The notes below the pieces were generated by a model. The model saw only the letters and a list, made by a program, of their open reading frames with translations, was not told the origin of the DNA and searched no databases. This document shows, piece after piece, positions 16,273-24,381 of a stretch of 64,000 nucleotides of DNA. Source of the stretch: Streptomyces gelaticus (GTDB lineage: Bacteria; Actinomycetota; Actinomycetes; Streptomycetales; Streptomycetaceae); assembly GCF_014649535.1 (NCBI RefSeq), contig NZ_BMTF01000015.1, positions 56,230-120,229 of the forward strand. The letters are read 5' to 3'. The position numbers and the translations under genes were made by a program. Each line of letters opens with the position of its first letter. Positions within the stretch are counted from its first letter, which is position 1.

Positions 16273-17235
16273 TCAGCGGGCTGCCGCGCGGGCCAGGCGT
16301 GCGCCCAGATCGCCCAGGTAGTCCACCAGCTGCGGTGGCTCATGTGCGGTGAACTCGCAGTCCACCAGCGCCAGTCGGAGCGCCACCCACTCCAGCGAGT
16401 CCGCGAGCACCGCCCGCAGCCGGCAGCTGTGCTCGCCGGTCGGCTCCAACGGGCCGATCGACGCGGGCAGCCGCGCGGACACGAAGTCCGCCGGGGCCGC
16501 GAAGCTCACGTCGACCGCCAGCTGCGGCTGCCGCCGGGCGATGGAACCGGCGAGGAACTCCGAGGCGTCACCCGTGGGCAGCTCGCGCGCCGCGAACCGG
16601 GCCCCGGTCGCGAACGGCTCGCTCACCCGGTCGACCCGGAACGTGCGCCAGGCCCCGCGCCCCAGGTCGTACGCGACGAGATACCAGCGCCACCCGGTGC
16701 TAACCAGCCGGTACGGCTCGGCCTCCCGCTTCGTCTCGGCGCCGTCGCCCGCGCGGTACGCGAACCGCAGCCGCTCCTGCCCGGTGACCGCCGAAGCGAT
16801 CACGGTCAGCGTCCTCGGGTCGATGGTCGAGCCGTCGCCTCGGGTCAGCGGCATCGTCGCGTTCTGCAGGGTCGAGACCCGGTGCCGCAGCCGCGAGGGC
16901 AGCACCTGCTCCAGCTTCGCCAACGCCCGTACGGAAGCCTCGTCCACCCCCTCGATGGCATGCCCGGCCCCCGCCCGCAGGCCCACCGCGATGGCCACCG
17001 CCTCCTCGTCGTCGAGGAGCAGCGGCGGCATCGCGGTGCCCGCGACGAGCCGGTAGCCGCCGACGGATCCGCGCGAGGCCTCGACCGGATAGCCCAGCTC
17101 GCGGAGCCGGTCGATGTCGCGGCGGATGGTGCGCGGGCTGACATCGAGCCGCTCGGCGAGCTCGCTGCCCGGCCACTCCCGGGGAGTCTGGAGGAGCGAC
17201 AGCAGATTCAGCAGTCGTGCCGGGGTGTCGGTCAT
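16273..17235 (-). CDS. WYL-domain transcriptional regulator (DeoR-type HTH)
   Basis: This 320-residue protein has an N-terminal winged HTH (LLNLLSLLQTPREWPGSELA, then ERLDVSPRTIRRDIDRL, residues ~8-55). A WYL domain follows (LRFAYRAGDG, GWRWYLVAYDLGRGAWRTFRVDR, ~190-235) and then a WCX-like C-terminal extension. WYL domains bind small ligands or nucleic acids and are common in regulators near defence or efflux genes. The ATG at 17235 starts just before the HTH; the frame also opens at 17286. It is divergent from a DHA2 exporter with a shared inverted repeat and is probably that exporter's regulator. Confidence 0.88.
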   Translation of the reverse strand: MTDTPARLLNLLSLLQTPREWPGSELAERLDVSPRTIRRDIDRLRELGYPVEASRGSVGGYRLVAGTAMPPLLLDDEEAVAIAVGLRAGAGHAIEGVDEASVRALAKLEQVLPSRLRHRVSTLQNATMPLTRGDGSTIDPRTLTVIASAVTGQERLRFAYRAGDGAETKREAEPYRLVSTGWRWYLVAYDLGRGAWRTFRVDRVSEPFATGARFAARELPTGDASEFLAGSIARRQPQLAVDVSFAAPADFVSARLPASIGPLEPTGEHSCRLRAVLADSLEWVALRLALVDCEFTAHEPPQLVDYLGDLGARLARAAAR

Positions 17236-17283
17236 GGCCTCGCCTTCTGCCGGGGTGTCGGTCGTCTCACCAGGGTGCGCATC

Positions 17284-17308
17284 CATTAGGTCATGGAACG
17301 GCCTAATG
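17284..17308. promoter_or_regulatory. inverted-repeat operator between the WYL regulator and exporter
   Basis: CATTAGG (17284-17290) and CCTAATG (17302-17308) are perfect complements 11 bp apart. They sit directly upstream of the exporter -10-like TAACTT (17315-17320). Confidence 0.6.
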
Positions 17309-17326
17309 GCTGTCTAACTTCTCCCC

Positions 17327-18901
17327 ATGACTTCTTCCTCATCTCTGCCGTCCACGGCATCCGCGCCCGCGGAGTCCTCGGACCCGTCGGACCGGCGACG
17401 CTGGATCGCGCTCGCCATCGTGATGACCGCGGCCTTCATGGACCTGGTCGACGTCACGATCGTCAATATCGCCATCCCCAGCATCCGCGAGGACACCGGC
17501 GCCTCGTTCAGCTCGATCCAGTGGATCACCGCCGGCTACTCGCTGGCCTTCGCAGCCGGACTGATCACCGGCGGCAGGCTGGGTGACATCTACGGCCGCA
17601 AGCGGCTGTTCCTCATCGGTATGGGCGGCTTCACCCTGGCCTCCGCGCTCTGCGGCTTCGCCGCCGGCCCGGAGATGCTGGTCGCCTCCCGGATCCTCCA
17701 GGGCGGCACCGCCGCGCTGATGGTTCCGCAGGTGCTGTCGATCGTGCACGCCACCTTCCCGGCGCACGAGCGGGGCAAGGTCTTCGGGCTCTTCGGAGCG
17801 ATCGTCGGCCTCGGCGCCGTGCTGGGGCCGCTGCTGGGCGCGCTGCTCACCGAGTGGAACATCGCCGGTCTCGAATGGCGGCCGATCTTCCTGATCAACC
17901 TGCCCGTCGGCATCGCCGGCCTGGTCCTCGGCCGGAAGTTCATCGCCGAGTCCAAGGCCCCGAAGGCGCTCCGGCTCGACCTGGTCGGCGTCGCCCTGGT
18001 GACCCTGGGGATGCTGATGCTGATCTACCCGCTGACCCGTGGCCACGAGCTGGGCTGGCCGCTGTGGGGCCACCTGTCGATGGCGGGCAGCCTGCTGGTG
18101 TTCCTGGTCCTGGTGATGTTCGAGCGGGCGAAGGCGCGCAGGGACGGGTCACCCCTGGTCGAGCTGTCGCTGTTCCGGGTCAAGAGCTTCGCCGCGGGCA
18201 TCGCGGTGCAGCTGACCTTCGGCATCGGGCTCGGCATCTTCTTCCTGGTCTGGACGCTCTACATGCAGATGGGCCTCGGCTGGAGCGCGCTGCGGGCCGG
18301 CACGACCGGTATCCCGTTCTCGATCGCCGTGTCGTGCGCCGCCGGGATCTCCGTACAGAAGCTGGTACCCCGCTTCGGCCGCAAGGTCCTCCAGACCGGC
18401 GCGCTGCTGATGATCGCCGGCCTGCTCCTCTACATCTGGGAGTCCGACCGGTACGGCATGGGCATCACGTCCTGGCAGATGGCGCTGCCACTGGTGGTCA
18501 TGGGCCTCGGGATGGGCCTGATCGTGGCGCCGCTGACGGACATGGTCCTCTCCGAGGTGCCCAAGGAGCACTCCGGTTCGGCCTCCGGGCTGATCAACAC
18601 CGTGCAGCAGATGGGCAATGCGCTCGGGCTCGGACTGGTCTCGGTCGTCTTCCTCGGCGCGATCGGTGACCGGCTGGCGCCGCAGGAGGTGGGACCGGCG
18701 TTCGCGGAGGCGTTCCGGCACTCGCTGTGGTGGGTGGCCGGGGTGCTCGCGGTGATCTTCCTGGTGATGTTCGCGCTGCCCGCGCGGCCGCGGCAGCACA
18801 TGGAGGGCGGCGACGGGGCCGTGGACGCGGCGGGTGTCGCGGATGCGGTGGACACGGCGGGCGGTTCCGGGAGCGTCAAGGAGCCCGCTCTGACGCCGTG
18901 A
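17327..18901 (+). CDS. MFS transporter, DHA2 (EmrB/QacA) family
   Basis: This 524-residue protein has 14 predicted TM segments, with MDLVDVTIVNIAIPSIRED in TM1, the motif A loop GGRLGDIYGRKRLF and GAIVGLGAVLGPLLGALL in TM5 (antiporter motif C region). It is a proton-driven exporter of unknown substrate. No ribosome binding site precedes the ATG, and a -10-like TAACTT ends only 6 nt before it, so the transcript may be leaderless. It is divergent from the WYL regulator. It is clearly a paralogue of the DHA2 gene at 10385. Confidence 0.9.
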   Translation: MTSSSSLPSTASAPAESSDPSDRRRWIALAIVMTAAFMDLVDVTIVNIAIPSIREDTGASFSSIQWITAGYSLAFAAGLITGGRLGDIYGRKRLFLIGMGGFTLASALCGFAAGPEMLVASRILQGGTAALMVPQVLSIVHATFPAHERGKVFGLFGAIVGLGAVLGPLLGALLTEWNIAGLEWRPIFLINLPVGIAGLVLGRKFIAESKAPKALRLDLVGVALVTLGMLMLIYPLTRGHELGWPLWGHLSMAGSLLVFLVLVMFERAKARRDGSPLVELSLFRVKSFAAGIAVQLTFGIGLGIFFLVWTLYMQMGLGWSALRAGTTGIPFSIAVSCAAGISVQKLVPRFGRKVLQTGALLMIAGLLLYIWESDRYGMGITSWQMALPLVVMGLGMGLIVAPLTDMVLSEVPKEHSGSASGLINTVQQMGNALGLGLVSVVFLGAIGDRLAPQEVGPAFAEAFRHSLWWVAGVLAVIFLVMFALPARPRQHMEGGDGAVDAAGVADAVDTAGGSGSVKEPALTP

Positions 18902-18940
18902 CCGGCCTCCGCCGGGACGAGGGACGAGGATGAGACGACG

Positions 18941-18969
18941 GTGCCCGCACCCCCGGGGGGTGCGGGCAC
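18941..18969 (+). terminator. hairpin terminator after the second DHA2 gene
   Basis: GTGCCCGCACCCCC and GGGGGTGCGGGCAC form a perfect stem with almost no loop, between the convergent exporter and DUF6227 genes. Confidence 0.8.
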
Positions 18970-19018
18970 CTGCGTGTCCGTGTCCGTGTGCGGGCCGGTT
19001 TCGGGGCCCGGAGCCCGG

Positions 19019-19789
19019 TCAGCAGATGCGCGTACGGCTCTCCATGGCTCCGCGCGCGGTGTCCTCGTCGCCGTACACCTCGCACATGTGACGGCCGTCC
19101 GGTGTGGCCGTGTGCTCGACCTCCCACAGGCTCGTCTCGCTGCCGTCGAGGAGCAGGAAGGCGTGCTCGTAGAGGGTGAATCCGGCGTCCCGCCCGTCCA
19201 CCCGGCACTGCCGGCCGAAGACCTGGGTGATGTGGTGGGCGAAGGCGGCGCGCAGCAGCCGGGCGGTCTCCTCGCCGGGACTGTCGCTGTTCTCCGCGCG
19301 GCGCAGGACGCGGCGGGCGTGGTCGGCGGAGTTGTCCGGGGCGTACATCCGGGGGAGCGGGGCCGGGGGAGCCGTCATCAGGACCGTCAGTATCTCCAGG
19401 TCGGCCTGGGACCCGTCGTCCCCGAACACCGGGACCTCGCCGAAGCTTCCGGTCAGCCTGGCGGCCGCGACACGGGCATCGGCCTCGTCGTCGTACAGCT
19501 CGTGGTGCATGAGGTCGGGCTCCGTCCGCAGCCGCGGGTCCGCCGCGCTCCGCGGACCTCCGTGCACCAGCTCCCACAGGGTGAGAGGGGTGCCGTCGGA
19601 CAGCAGATACGTGTGCCGGTAGGTCTCGCGGTGGAGTACGGAACTGTGGTGCGAGGAGTGCAGGGAACTGCTGTGGGCGAGCGCGGTACCGAGTCTCTCG
19701 ACCGTGTCGTCGGGCAGGTCGAAAGAGTTGAGTGCCCGTCGCAGGAGTCGCTCGAGGTGCTGCTCGGTTGTCTCGTACGGATCGCTCAA
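19019..19789 (-). CDS. DUF6227-family protein
   Basis: This 256-residue soluble protein has the Streptomyces DUF6227 pattern: PYETTEQHLERLLRRALNSFDLPD at the N-terminus, SLHSSHHSSVLHRETYRHTYLL, two WE-(L/V)-E/V-H motifs (LTLWELVHGG and TSLWEVEHTATPDGRHMCEVY) and the internal NSADHARRVLRRAENSD. The protein looks like an internal duplication, with two copies of the 'RALNSF/RAENSD ... LYEH/HRETYRHTYLL ... LWE' block. Function is unknown. The TTG at 19789 is chosen because GGAG lies 8 nt upstream and the family usually begins at SDPYE; the next in-frame ATG is at 19834. Confidence 0.82.
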   Translation of the reverse strand: MSDPYETTEQHLERLLRRALNSFDLPDDTVERLGTALAHSSSLHSSHHSSVLHRETYRHTYLLSDGTPLTLWELVHGGPRSAADPRLRTEPDLMHHELYDDEADARVAAARLTGSFGEVPVFGDDGSQADLEILTVLMTAPPAPLPRMYAPDNSADHARRVLRRAENSDSPGEETARLLRAAFAHHITQVFGRQCRVDGRDAGFTLYEHAFLLLDGSETSLWEVEHTATPDGRHMCEVYGDEDTARGAMESRTRIC

Positions 19790-19923
19790 GGTGCTGTCTC
19801 CAGGCCGTTGCCGCGTGTTACTTGATGCGTGCATAACGTAGTCCCTGGGTCTGACATCGTGACCGGGGTTCAGAAAAACGTATGGCGCACGCAGATGGTT
19901 CCTGTTGATTCGTCCGAACTTCC

Positions 19924-21075
19924 TTACCCGACAGCCGAGTCGGCGCCCGCACGGCTGTCGCCCGCCGGCCCCGGGGGGTCGTAGAGGTCGCTGTACGAGG
20001 GGTAACAGCCGCCGCCGGGGCGGCCGTCCACGCTCTGAGCTGCGCGGACGGCCTTCACGATGGCGCGCGCGAGCACGTCCGCGCCGGCCGCCAGCAGCTC
20101 GTTGAGCGCGATCGGATTCTGCGGATCCAGCGGCCGGGCGCCGGTGGCCAGCGCGAAAACGGTGTCCCCGTCGGTGAGCAGATGTACGGGGCGGACGGCG
20201 CGCGCCAGTCCGTCGTGCGCCGTCCCCGCGAGCTTGTGCGCCTGGGCCCGGGTGAGGTCGGCGTCGGTGGCGACGACGGCGAGCGTGGTGTTCAGCGGGG
20301 GCCGTGCGTCCGCCTCCCGCGCCTCGGCGAGGCGCCGCTCCGCCGCGCGGAGGACCTCGGGCGCCGGGTGCACCGGGGGTTCGGCGGCGCCGTACTCCCC
20401 GTACAACACCCCGGTACGCGGATCGACCACCGAGCCCGCCGCGTTGACCACGACGAGCGCGCCCACTGTGATCCCGGAGCCCAGCCGGACGCTCGCGGTG
20501 CCCACGCCGCCCTTGAGGCGGCCGGCGACCGCGCCCGTGCCGGCGCCCACGCCGCCCTCGGCCACCGGCGCCCCCGGACCCGCGGACGCCGCGTCCTCCA
20601 CCGCCGCGCGGCCCGTCGAGGCGTCGGGGCGGGCCCGCCAGTCGCCGCCCCGCCCCAGGTCGAAGACGCAAGCGGCGGGAACCACCGGCACCACCTGCGC
20701 CGGATCGGGGCCGACCCGCACCCCGCGCCCCCGCTCCTCCAGCCAGGCCATCACCCCGGACGCCGCGTCCAGGCCGTAGGCGCTGCCGCCCGTGAGCACG
20801 ACGGCGTCGATGCGCTGCACCAGATTGCGGGGATCGAGCGCGTCGGTCTCCCGGGTGCCGGGGCCGCCACCGCGTACGTCGACGGCCGCGACCGCACCGC
20901 CCTCGGGGGCGAGGACCACGGTGGTGCCGCTCAGTGCGCCCTCGCCCGGCACCTGCGCGTGGCCGACCCGCAGCCCCGCGACATCGGTCAGGGCGTCGAG
21001 CGGACCGGGGGCGTCCGGGCCGGCCGCGTCCGGCGGGGCGGAGGGGCCCGCCGGCCCTCGGGGTTCTTCCGTCAT
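19924..21075 (-). CDS. P1-family (DmpA-like) N-terminal-nucleophile peptidase
   Basis: This 383-residue protein belongs to the L-aminopeptidase/D-esterase DmpA fold. Diagnostic segments are LTDVAGLRVGHAQ, the strand VDVRGGGPGTRETD, VLTGGSAYGLDAASGVMAWLEERG, and the autoprocessing region PPLNTTLAVVATDADLT, where cleavage before the Thr after Asn would release an N-terminal nucleophile. RAVRPVHLLTDGDTVFALATG follows. It probably hydrolyses small peptides or amides in the cytoplasm. It lies 46 bp downstream of ltrA on the same strand and may be co-transcribed. Confidence 0.87.
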   Translation of the reverse strand: MTEEPRGPAGPSAPPDAAGPDAPGPLDALTDVAGLRVGHAQVPGEGALSGTTVVLAPEGGAVAAVDVRGGGPGTRETDALDPRNLVQRIDAVVLTGGSAYGLDAASGVMAWLEERGRGVRVGPDPAQVVPVVPAACVFDLGRGGDWRARPDASTGRAAVEDAASAGPGAPVAEGGVGAGTGAVAGRLKGGVGTASVRLGSGITVGALVVVNAAGSVVDPRTGVLYGEYGAAEPPVHPAPEVLRAAERRLAEAREADARPPLNTTLAVVATDADLTRAQAHKLAGTAHDGLARAVRPVHLLTDGDTVFALATGARPLDPQNPIALNELLAAGADVLARAIVKAVRAAQSVDGRPGGGCYPSYSDLYDPPGPAGDSRAGADSAVG

Positions 21076-21121
21076 TGCGTGCTCCTCACTGCGCGAGCCG
21101 TCGCCGGCCGTCCACGTGCGC

Positions 21122-22291
21122 TCATTCGGCCTCGGCGGGCCGCCGGGACAGCAGCTCCCCCACGGCCACGGCCGCCGCGGCCACCAGACCGGCCGTGAAC
21201 ACCGCCCACCCGCCGGCGAACGTACAGGCCAGGATCGCCAGCGCGGCCACGGGGAGGGACAGCTGCTCCGCGAGGTCGCGCTTGAAGTGGCGGGCGTGCA
21301 GCGCCCACACCGTCAGCAGGAACAGCGCGGAGGGAATGGTCACCGCGGCGGCGGCCACGGTGTCCGAGACGTGGGCCTTGCCCACGGCCTCCTCCACCGC
21401 GACCTCGATGCCCGCGCCGATGGCGGCCGCGGAACCGAAGATCAGGAAGTGTCCGTATCCCCAGAGGAACGCTTCCCTGCTCCCGCGCAGGTAGTCATGG
21501 ATCGGCACGGCGAAATAGATCCACCAGGCGGAGAAGACGATCAGCAGCCCGCCCGCGGCGATCGGCAGCAGGTCGCCGAGTGCGTCGTGCTCGTACACCG
21601 ACTGCTGGACCGCGACCGTGGCCGCCGCGATGGTCTCGCCCAGCACGATGATCGTGAACAGCCCGTAGCGCTCACTGATGTGTTGCGGATGCCAGCTCGT
21701 CGAGCGGTCACGCTCGGCGATCGCCGGAACGGACAGCTCCGCGAGCACGAGCACGACGAAGACGGCGGTAAGGGCTCCGCGCGAGTCGGCGGGCAGCAGC
21801 AGCATGGCGATCCAGCCCAGCTGCACCACCGTGATCCCGATGGCGTACCGCAGCGCGACGCGCCGCTCCCCGCCCCGGGTGCAGTGCGCGGCGCGCAGCC
21901 ACTGGCTGGTCAGCGCGAGCCGCATCACCACGTAGCCGATGACGACGACCGTCCAGTCGCCCGCGTCGAAGGCGCGCGGCACTCCGGCGGCGAGGACGAG
22001 CACCCCGGTGATCTGGACGAGCGTGACGACGCGGTACAGCGGGTCGTCGGTGTCGTAGGCCGAGGCGAACCAGCTGAAGTTGACCCAGGCCCACCAGATC
22101 GCGAAGAAGACGGCCGCGTAGCTGCCGATTCCGGTGAGGGCGTGGCCCTCGGCGACGGCATGGACCAGCCGCGCGCCCGCTTGGGCCACGGCGACCACGA
22201 AGCAGAGGTCGAAGAAGAGCTCCAGCGGAGTGGAGGCGCGATGTTTCTCGGTGCGGCTGCGAGCCGTCATTACGGGCATGGGAACCAGCAC
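21122..22291 (-). CDS. ltrA: low-temperature-requirement A (LtrA) family membrane protein
   Basis: This protein of up to 389 residues has about 11-12 TM segments. Family signatures are STPLELFFDLCFVVAVAQAG at the N-terminus, WWAWVNFSWFASAYDTDD, HISERYGLFTIIVLGETI in the middle and WWIYFAVPIHDYL. LtrA was named from Listeria growth at low temperature; the biochemical role is unknown. The start is uncertain: GTG 22291, ATG 22279 and ATG 22270 are in frame and none has a strong ribosome binding site. The shortest (MTARSRTEKHRAS) fits the family best. Confidence 0.87.
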   Translation of the reverse strand: MLVPMPVMTARSRTEKHRASTPLELFFDLCFVVAVAQAGARLVHAVAEGHALTGIGSYAAVFFAIWWAWVNFSWFASAYDTDDPLYRVVTLVQITGVLVLAAGVPRAFDAGDWTVVVIGYVVMRLALTSQWLRAAHCTRGGERRVALRYAIGITVVQLGWIAMLLLPADSRGALTAVFVVLVLAELSVPAIAERDRSTSWHPQHISERYGLFTIIVLGETIAAATVAVQQSVYEHDALGDLLPIAAGGLLIVFSAWWIYFAVPIHDYLRGSREAFLWGYGHFLIFGSAAAIGAGIEVAVEEAVGKAHVSDTVAAAAVTIPSALFLLTVWALHARHFKRDLAEQLSLPVAALAILACTFAGGWAVFTAGLVAAAAVAVGELLSRRPAEAE

Positions 22292-22403
22292 ACCAGACGG
22301 GCTCGGCCATGCCGAACGGGGGACGCCCCGTATGGTCGACGCAGGTCACCCGGCCGAGCCGCAAAACAGGACCAACCATCATGTACGACCCTACGTTGGC
22401 AGG

Positions 22404-22656
22404 GTGACAGAGCCGCCAGAGCCCTCCGCCGCAGCCGCGCAGCCCGCCCCCCCCGGATGCGGCTGTGCCCCAAGGGAATCAACGCGTACCAGCAGGTCAA
22501 CCACCCCGAACGGCTCACCGCCCCGCTGATGCGCCGCTCCCGTGACGAGGACTTCCGCGAGGTCTCCTGGGACGAGGCGCTCGACTTCACCGTCGCCGAG
22601 ATCGAACGCATCCAGCAGAGCTACGGCGGGGTGGTGCAGCAGGCGGACACCACCCG
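22404..22656 (+). pseudogene. 5' fragment of a molybdopterin oxidoreductase catalytic subunit
   Basis: A GTG at 22404 begins TEPPEPSAAAAQPAPP. The reading then shifts frame at a run of eight C (22447-22454). In the new frame the text is CPKGINAYQQVNHPERL, TAPLMRR, FREVSWDEALDFTVAEIER and IQQSYGG. The second part is unmistakable N-terminal sequence of a DMSO-reductase/nitrate- or formate-dehydrogenase-type large subunit. The rest of the gene (several hundred residues) is gone: it ends abruptly at a 22-bp fold-back and joins a truncated ferredoxin. The N-terminal Fe-S cysteines before CPKG are also missing. Confidence 0.78.
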
Positions 22657-22684
22657 ATGCAGCGGGTGGTGTCCGCCTGCTGCA
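22635..22684. repeat. perfect 22-bp inverted repeat (fold-back) at a deletion junction
   Basis: Arms 22635-22656 and 22663-22684 are exact reverse complements with a 6-nt loop ATGCAG. The right arm is natural ferredoxin coding sequence; the left arm is an inverted copy. A second, overlapping 13-bp inverted match (CACCCGATGCAGC versus GCTGCATCGGGTG) covers the loop. The pattern suggests template switching during the deletion. Confidence 0.85.
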
Positions 22685-23022
22685 TCGGGTGCGCCAACTG
22701 CGTCAACGCCTGCCCCTTCGGCGTCCCGAAGATCGACCTCCGGGCGAAGCTGCAGATGAAATGCAACCTCTGCTACGACCGCACCGCCTACGGTCTCGCC
22801 CCCATGTGCGCGACCGTCTGCCCGACCGGAGCGCTGTTCTACGGGACCGTCGAGGAGCTCCAGGCCGAGCGCCCCGGCGTCCAGGTCGCCGACACCTTCA
22901 CCTTCGGGCGGAGCGAGGTACGCACCGGCGTGGCCATGGTCGTGCCGGCAGAGCGGATGCGGTGGCCGGTGCCCGGCGGCCTTCCTGTCGTCGAGATCAA
23001 CGGGAAGGACGTCCGCCGATGA
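22657..23022 (+). CDS. 4Fe-4S dicluster ferredoxin, N-terminally truncated
   Basis: This 121-residue reading frame starts inside the fold-back loop. It retains CCIGCANCVNACPFGVPK and MKCNLCYDRTAYGLAPMCATVCPTGAL, two cysteine clusters of the electron-transfer subunit that normally accompanies molybdopterin oxidoreductases. About half of such a protein, with the other cluster motifs, is missing upstream. No ribosome binding site is seen. The stop overlaps the ATG of the Rieske gene (ATGA), so its translation may still matter for coupling. It is probably non-functional as an enzyme subunit because its catalytic partner is destroyed. Confidence 0.75.
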   Translation: MQRVVSACCIGCANCVNACPFGVPKIDLRAKLQMKCNLCYDRTAYGLAPMCATVCPTGALFYGTVEELQAERPGVQVADTFTFGRSEVRTGVAMVVPAERMRWPVPGGLPVVEINGKDVRR

Positions 23023-23702
23023 GCGTCACCGACCAGCCGTCCTCCGGCGATCCGCGCGAGGCCCTGAGCGACCGGATCGCCGCCGACTCCCTCACCACCC
23101 GGCGCGACTACCTCCGGATCGTGGCGACCGTCTCCGGCGGACTCGCCGTCGGCGGCCTCGGTGTGGCAGGTGGAATCCTGCCGCGCCACGGCGACCCCGA
23201 CGACGCCAAGGCACCCTCGCCGAAGCGGATCGCCACTCAGCTCCTGCCCGGTGAGTCCCTCGCCTTCCGCTACCCCGACGAGGAGGACCGGGCGGTCGCC
23301 GTCCGGCTGGACGACGGCACCCTCGTCGGCTACTCGGCGATCTGCACCCATCTCGCCTGTGCCGTGCTCTGGCGCAAGGACCGCGGTACCGAGGGCGAGC
23401 TGTACTGCCCCTGCCATGAGGGCATCTTCGACGCCCGCACCGGTGAGGTCACCGCCGGGCCACCGCCCCGTGCGCTGCCCAAGGTGGTGCTGACCGAACA
23501 GGCCGACGGCAGCATCTGGGCGGTCGGCACGACCCGCTCGGGTGAGAGCGTCGAACACGGCCTGTGCCGTCAACTCGGGGAGAACCACCCGGACCTCGCC
23601 TCCCGTATCGGCTGTCCCGCCGTCAAGGGCGGCGGCGCGGAGGGCCCGTCGTTCGGGGCCGGGGCCGGGACCGGGGCCGACACCTCCGGCAGGCGGTCAT
23701 GA
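23019..23702 (+). CDS. Rieske [2Fe-2S] protein
   Basis: The protein has 227 residues. The N-terminus TTRRDYLRIVATVSGGLAVGG has the twin-Arg plus hydrophobic pattern of a Tat signal or anchor, so the cluster domain lies outside the membrane. The Rieske motifs are CTHLACAVLW and CPCHEGIFDARTG (C-x-H and C-x-x-H). The final 40 residues are Gly-rich and probably disordered. It overlaps the ferredoxin stop and the next gene's start by 4 nt on each side (ATGA both times), so it belongs to the molybdopterin-oxidoreductase operon. Without the catalytic subunit it is probably orphaned. Confidence 0.87.
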   Translation: MSVTDQPSSGDPREALSDRIAADSLTTRRDYLRIVATVSGGLAVGGLGVAGGILPRHGDPDDAKAPSPKRIATQLLPGESLAFRYPDEEDRAVAVRLDDGTLVGYSAICTHLACAVLWRKDRGTEGELYCPCHEGIFDARTGEVTAGPPPRALPKVVLTEQADGSIWAVGTTRSGESVEHGLCRQLGENHPDLASRIGCPAVKGGGAEGPSFGAGAGTGADTSGRRS

Positions 23703-24091
23703 CCGACGCCCGGCAGTCCCGGAACCAGGAGCCGGAGTATCCGGCGTACCCGGAGTACCACCCGGGAAGTGTTCGCCCCGAACTCAACCGGCCCGTCCAC
23801 GAGCGCTATCCGCAGATCCGTGCCACCAGCGGCTACGGCGACCCCAGGGTCCGCCGCACCGGCCCCGGTCCGGGGGCGGGCACCGACCAGGAGCCCGAGC
23901 GGTCCTCGAAGCTGACGGCCCGGCTTGCCCTCGCCATGACGGTGGTCGTCGGACAGCTCTGGGGCCTGACCGTCGTCATCGACGCATGGATGGAGGGACA
24001 CACCGGCACGGCCTGGTGGGGTGCCGGCTTCCTCTGCCTCTCGTTCCTCGTCGTTCTCGGGCTGTGGCTGATCGACCCGAAGGATCGCTGA
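23699..24091 (+). CDS. small membrane protein of the Rieske operon
   Basis: The protein has 130 residues. A disordered Pro/Tyr/Arg-rich N-terminus (~1-72) is followed by two TM segments (LALAMTVVVGQLWGLTVVIDAW and WWGAGFLCLSFLVVLGLWLI). It probably anchors or quinol-couples the Rieske/ferredoxin complex; this role is inferred only from the 4-nt overlap with the Rieske gene. No family name is recognised. Confidence 0.75.
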   Translation: MTDARQSRNQEPEYPAYPEYHPGSVRPELNRPVHERYPQIRATSGYGDPRVRRTGPGPGAGTDQEPERSSKLTARLALAMTVVVGQLWGLTVVIDAWMEGHTGTAWWGAGFLCLSFLVVLGLWLIDPKDR

Positions 24092-24112
24092 CCACCGCCG
24101 TACCCTTGACGT

Positions 24113-24322
24113 ATGAGCACCGCCCCCGCCCCCGGCCCGCGCGATTCGAAGCCCTCCCCGTCGGATCGGCCGAAGCCGAAGCCGACTCTGATCTTCGACG
24201 ATCCGCTGGACCAGCAGTCCTCGGACGATACGGACCGGGGGTGGGGCGAGCGGGCCCCGGCCGGTGGCAGCGCCGCCGATCTGGCGCGCTTCCTCGACGA
24301 GAAGCCGCCCCACCACATCTGA
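24113..24322 (+). CDS. small hypothetical protein
   Basis: This 69-residue protein has a Pro/Lys-rich start, then LIFDDPLDQQSSDDTDRGWG and a short C-terminal helix AADLARFLDEKPPHH. It has no signal peptide or TM. Codon third positions are strongly G/C. It follows the membrane gene by 21 nt and may be the last operon member. No clear ribosome binding site is seen. Function is unknown. Confidence 0.65.
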   Translation: MSTAPAPGPRDSKPSPSDRPKPKPTLIFDDPLDQQSSDDTDRGWGERAPAGGSAADLARFLDEKPPHHI

Positions 24323-24381
24323 TCCCCCTGCTCCGTGGTGGTTTGGCGGTGGTGCCGCCGGTTCTTCTGCCGTGCGTCGTA

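Noticed and set aside
22134-22403. Coding upstream of the molybdopterin oxidoreductase fragment on the plus strand
   Set aside because: This stretch is antisense to ltrA; the fragment can only begin at GTG 22404 or after the frameshift.
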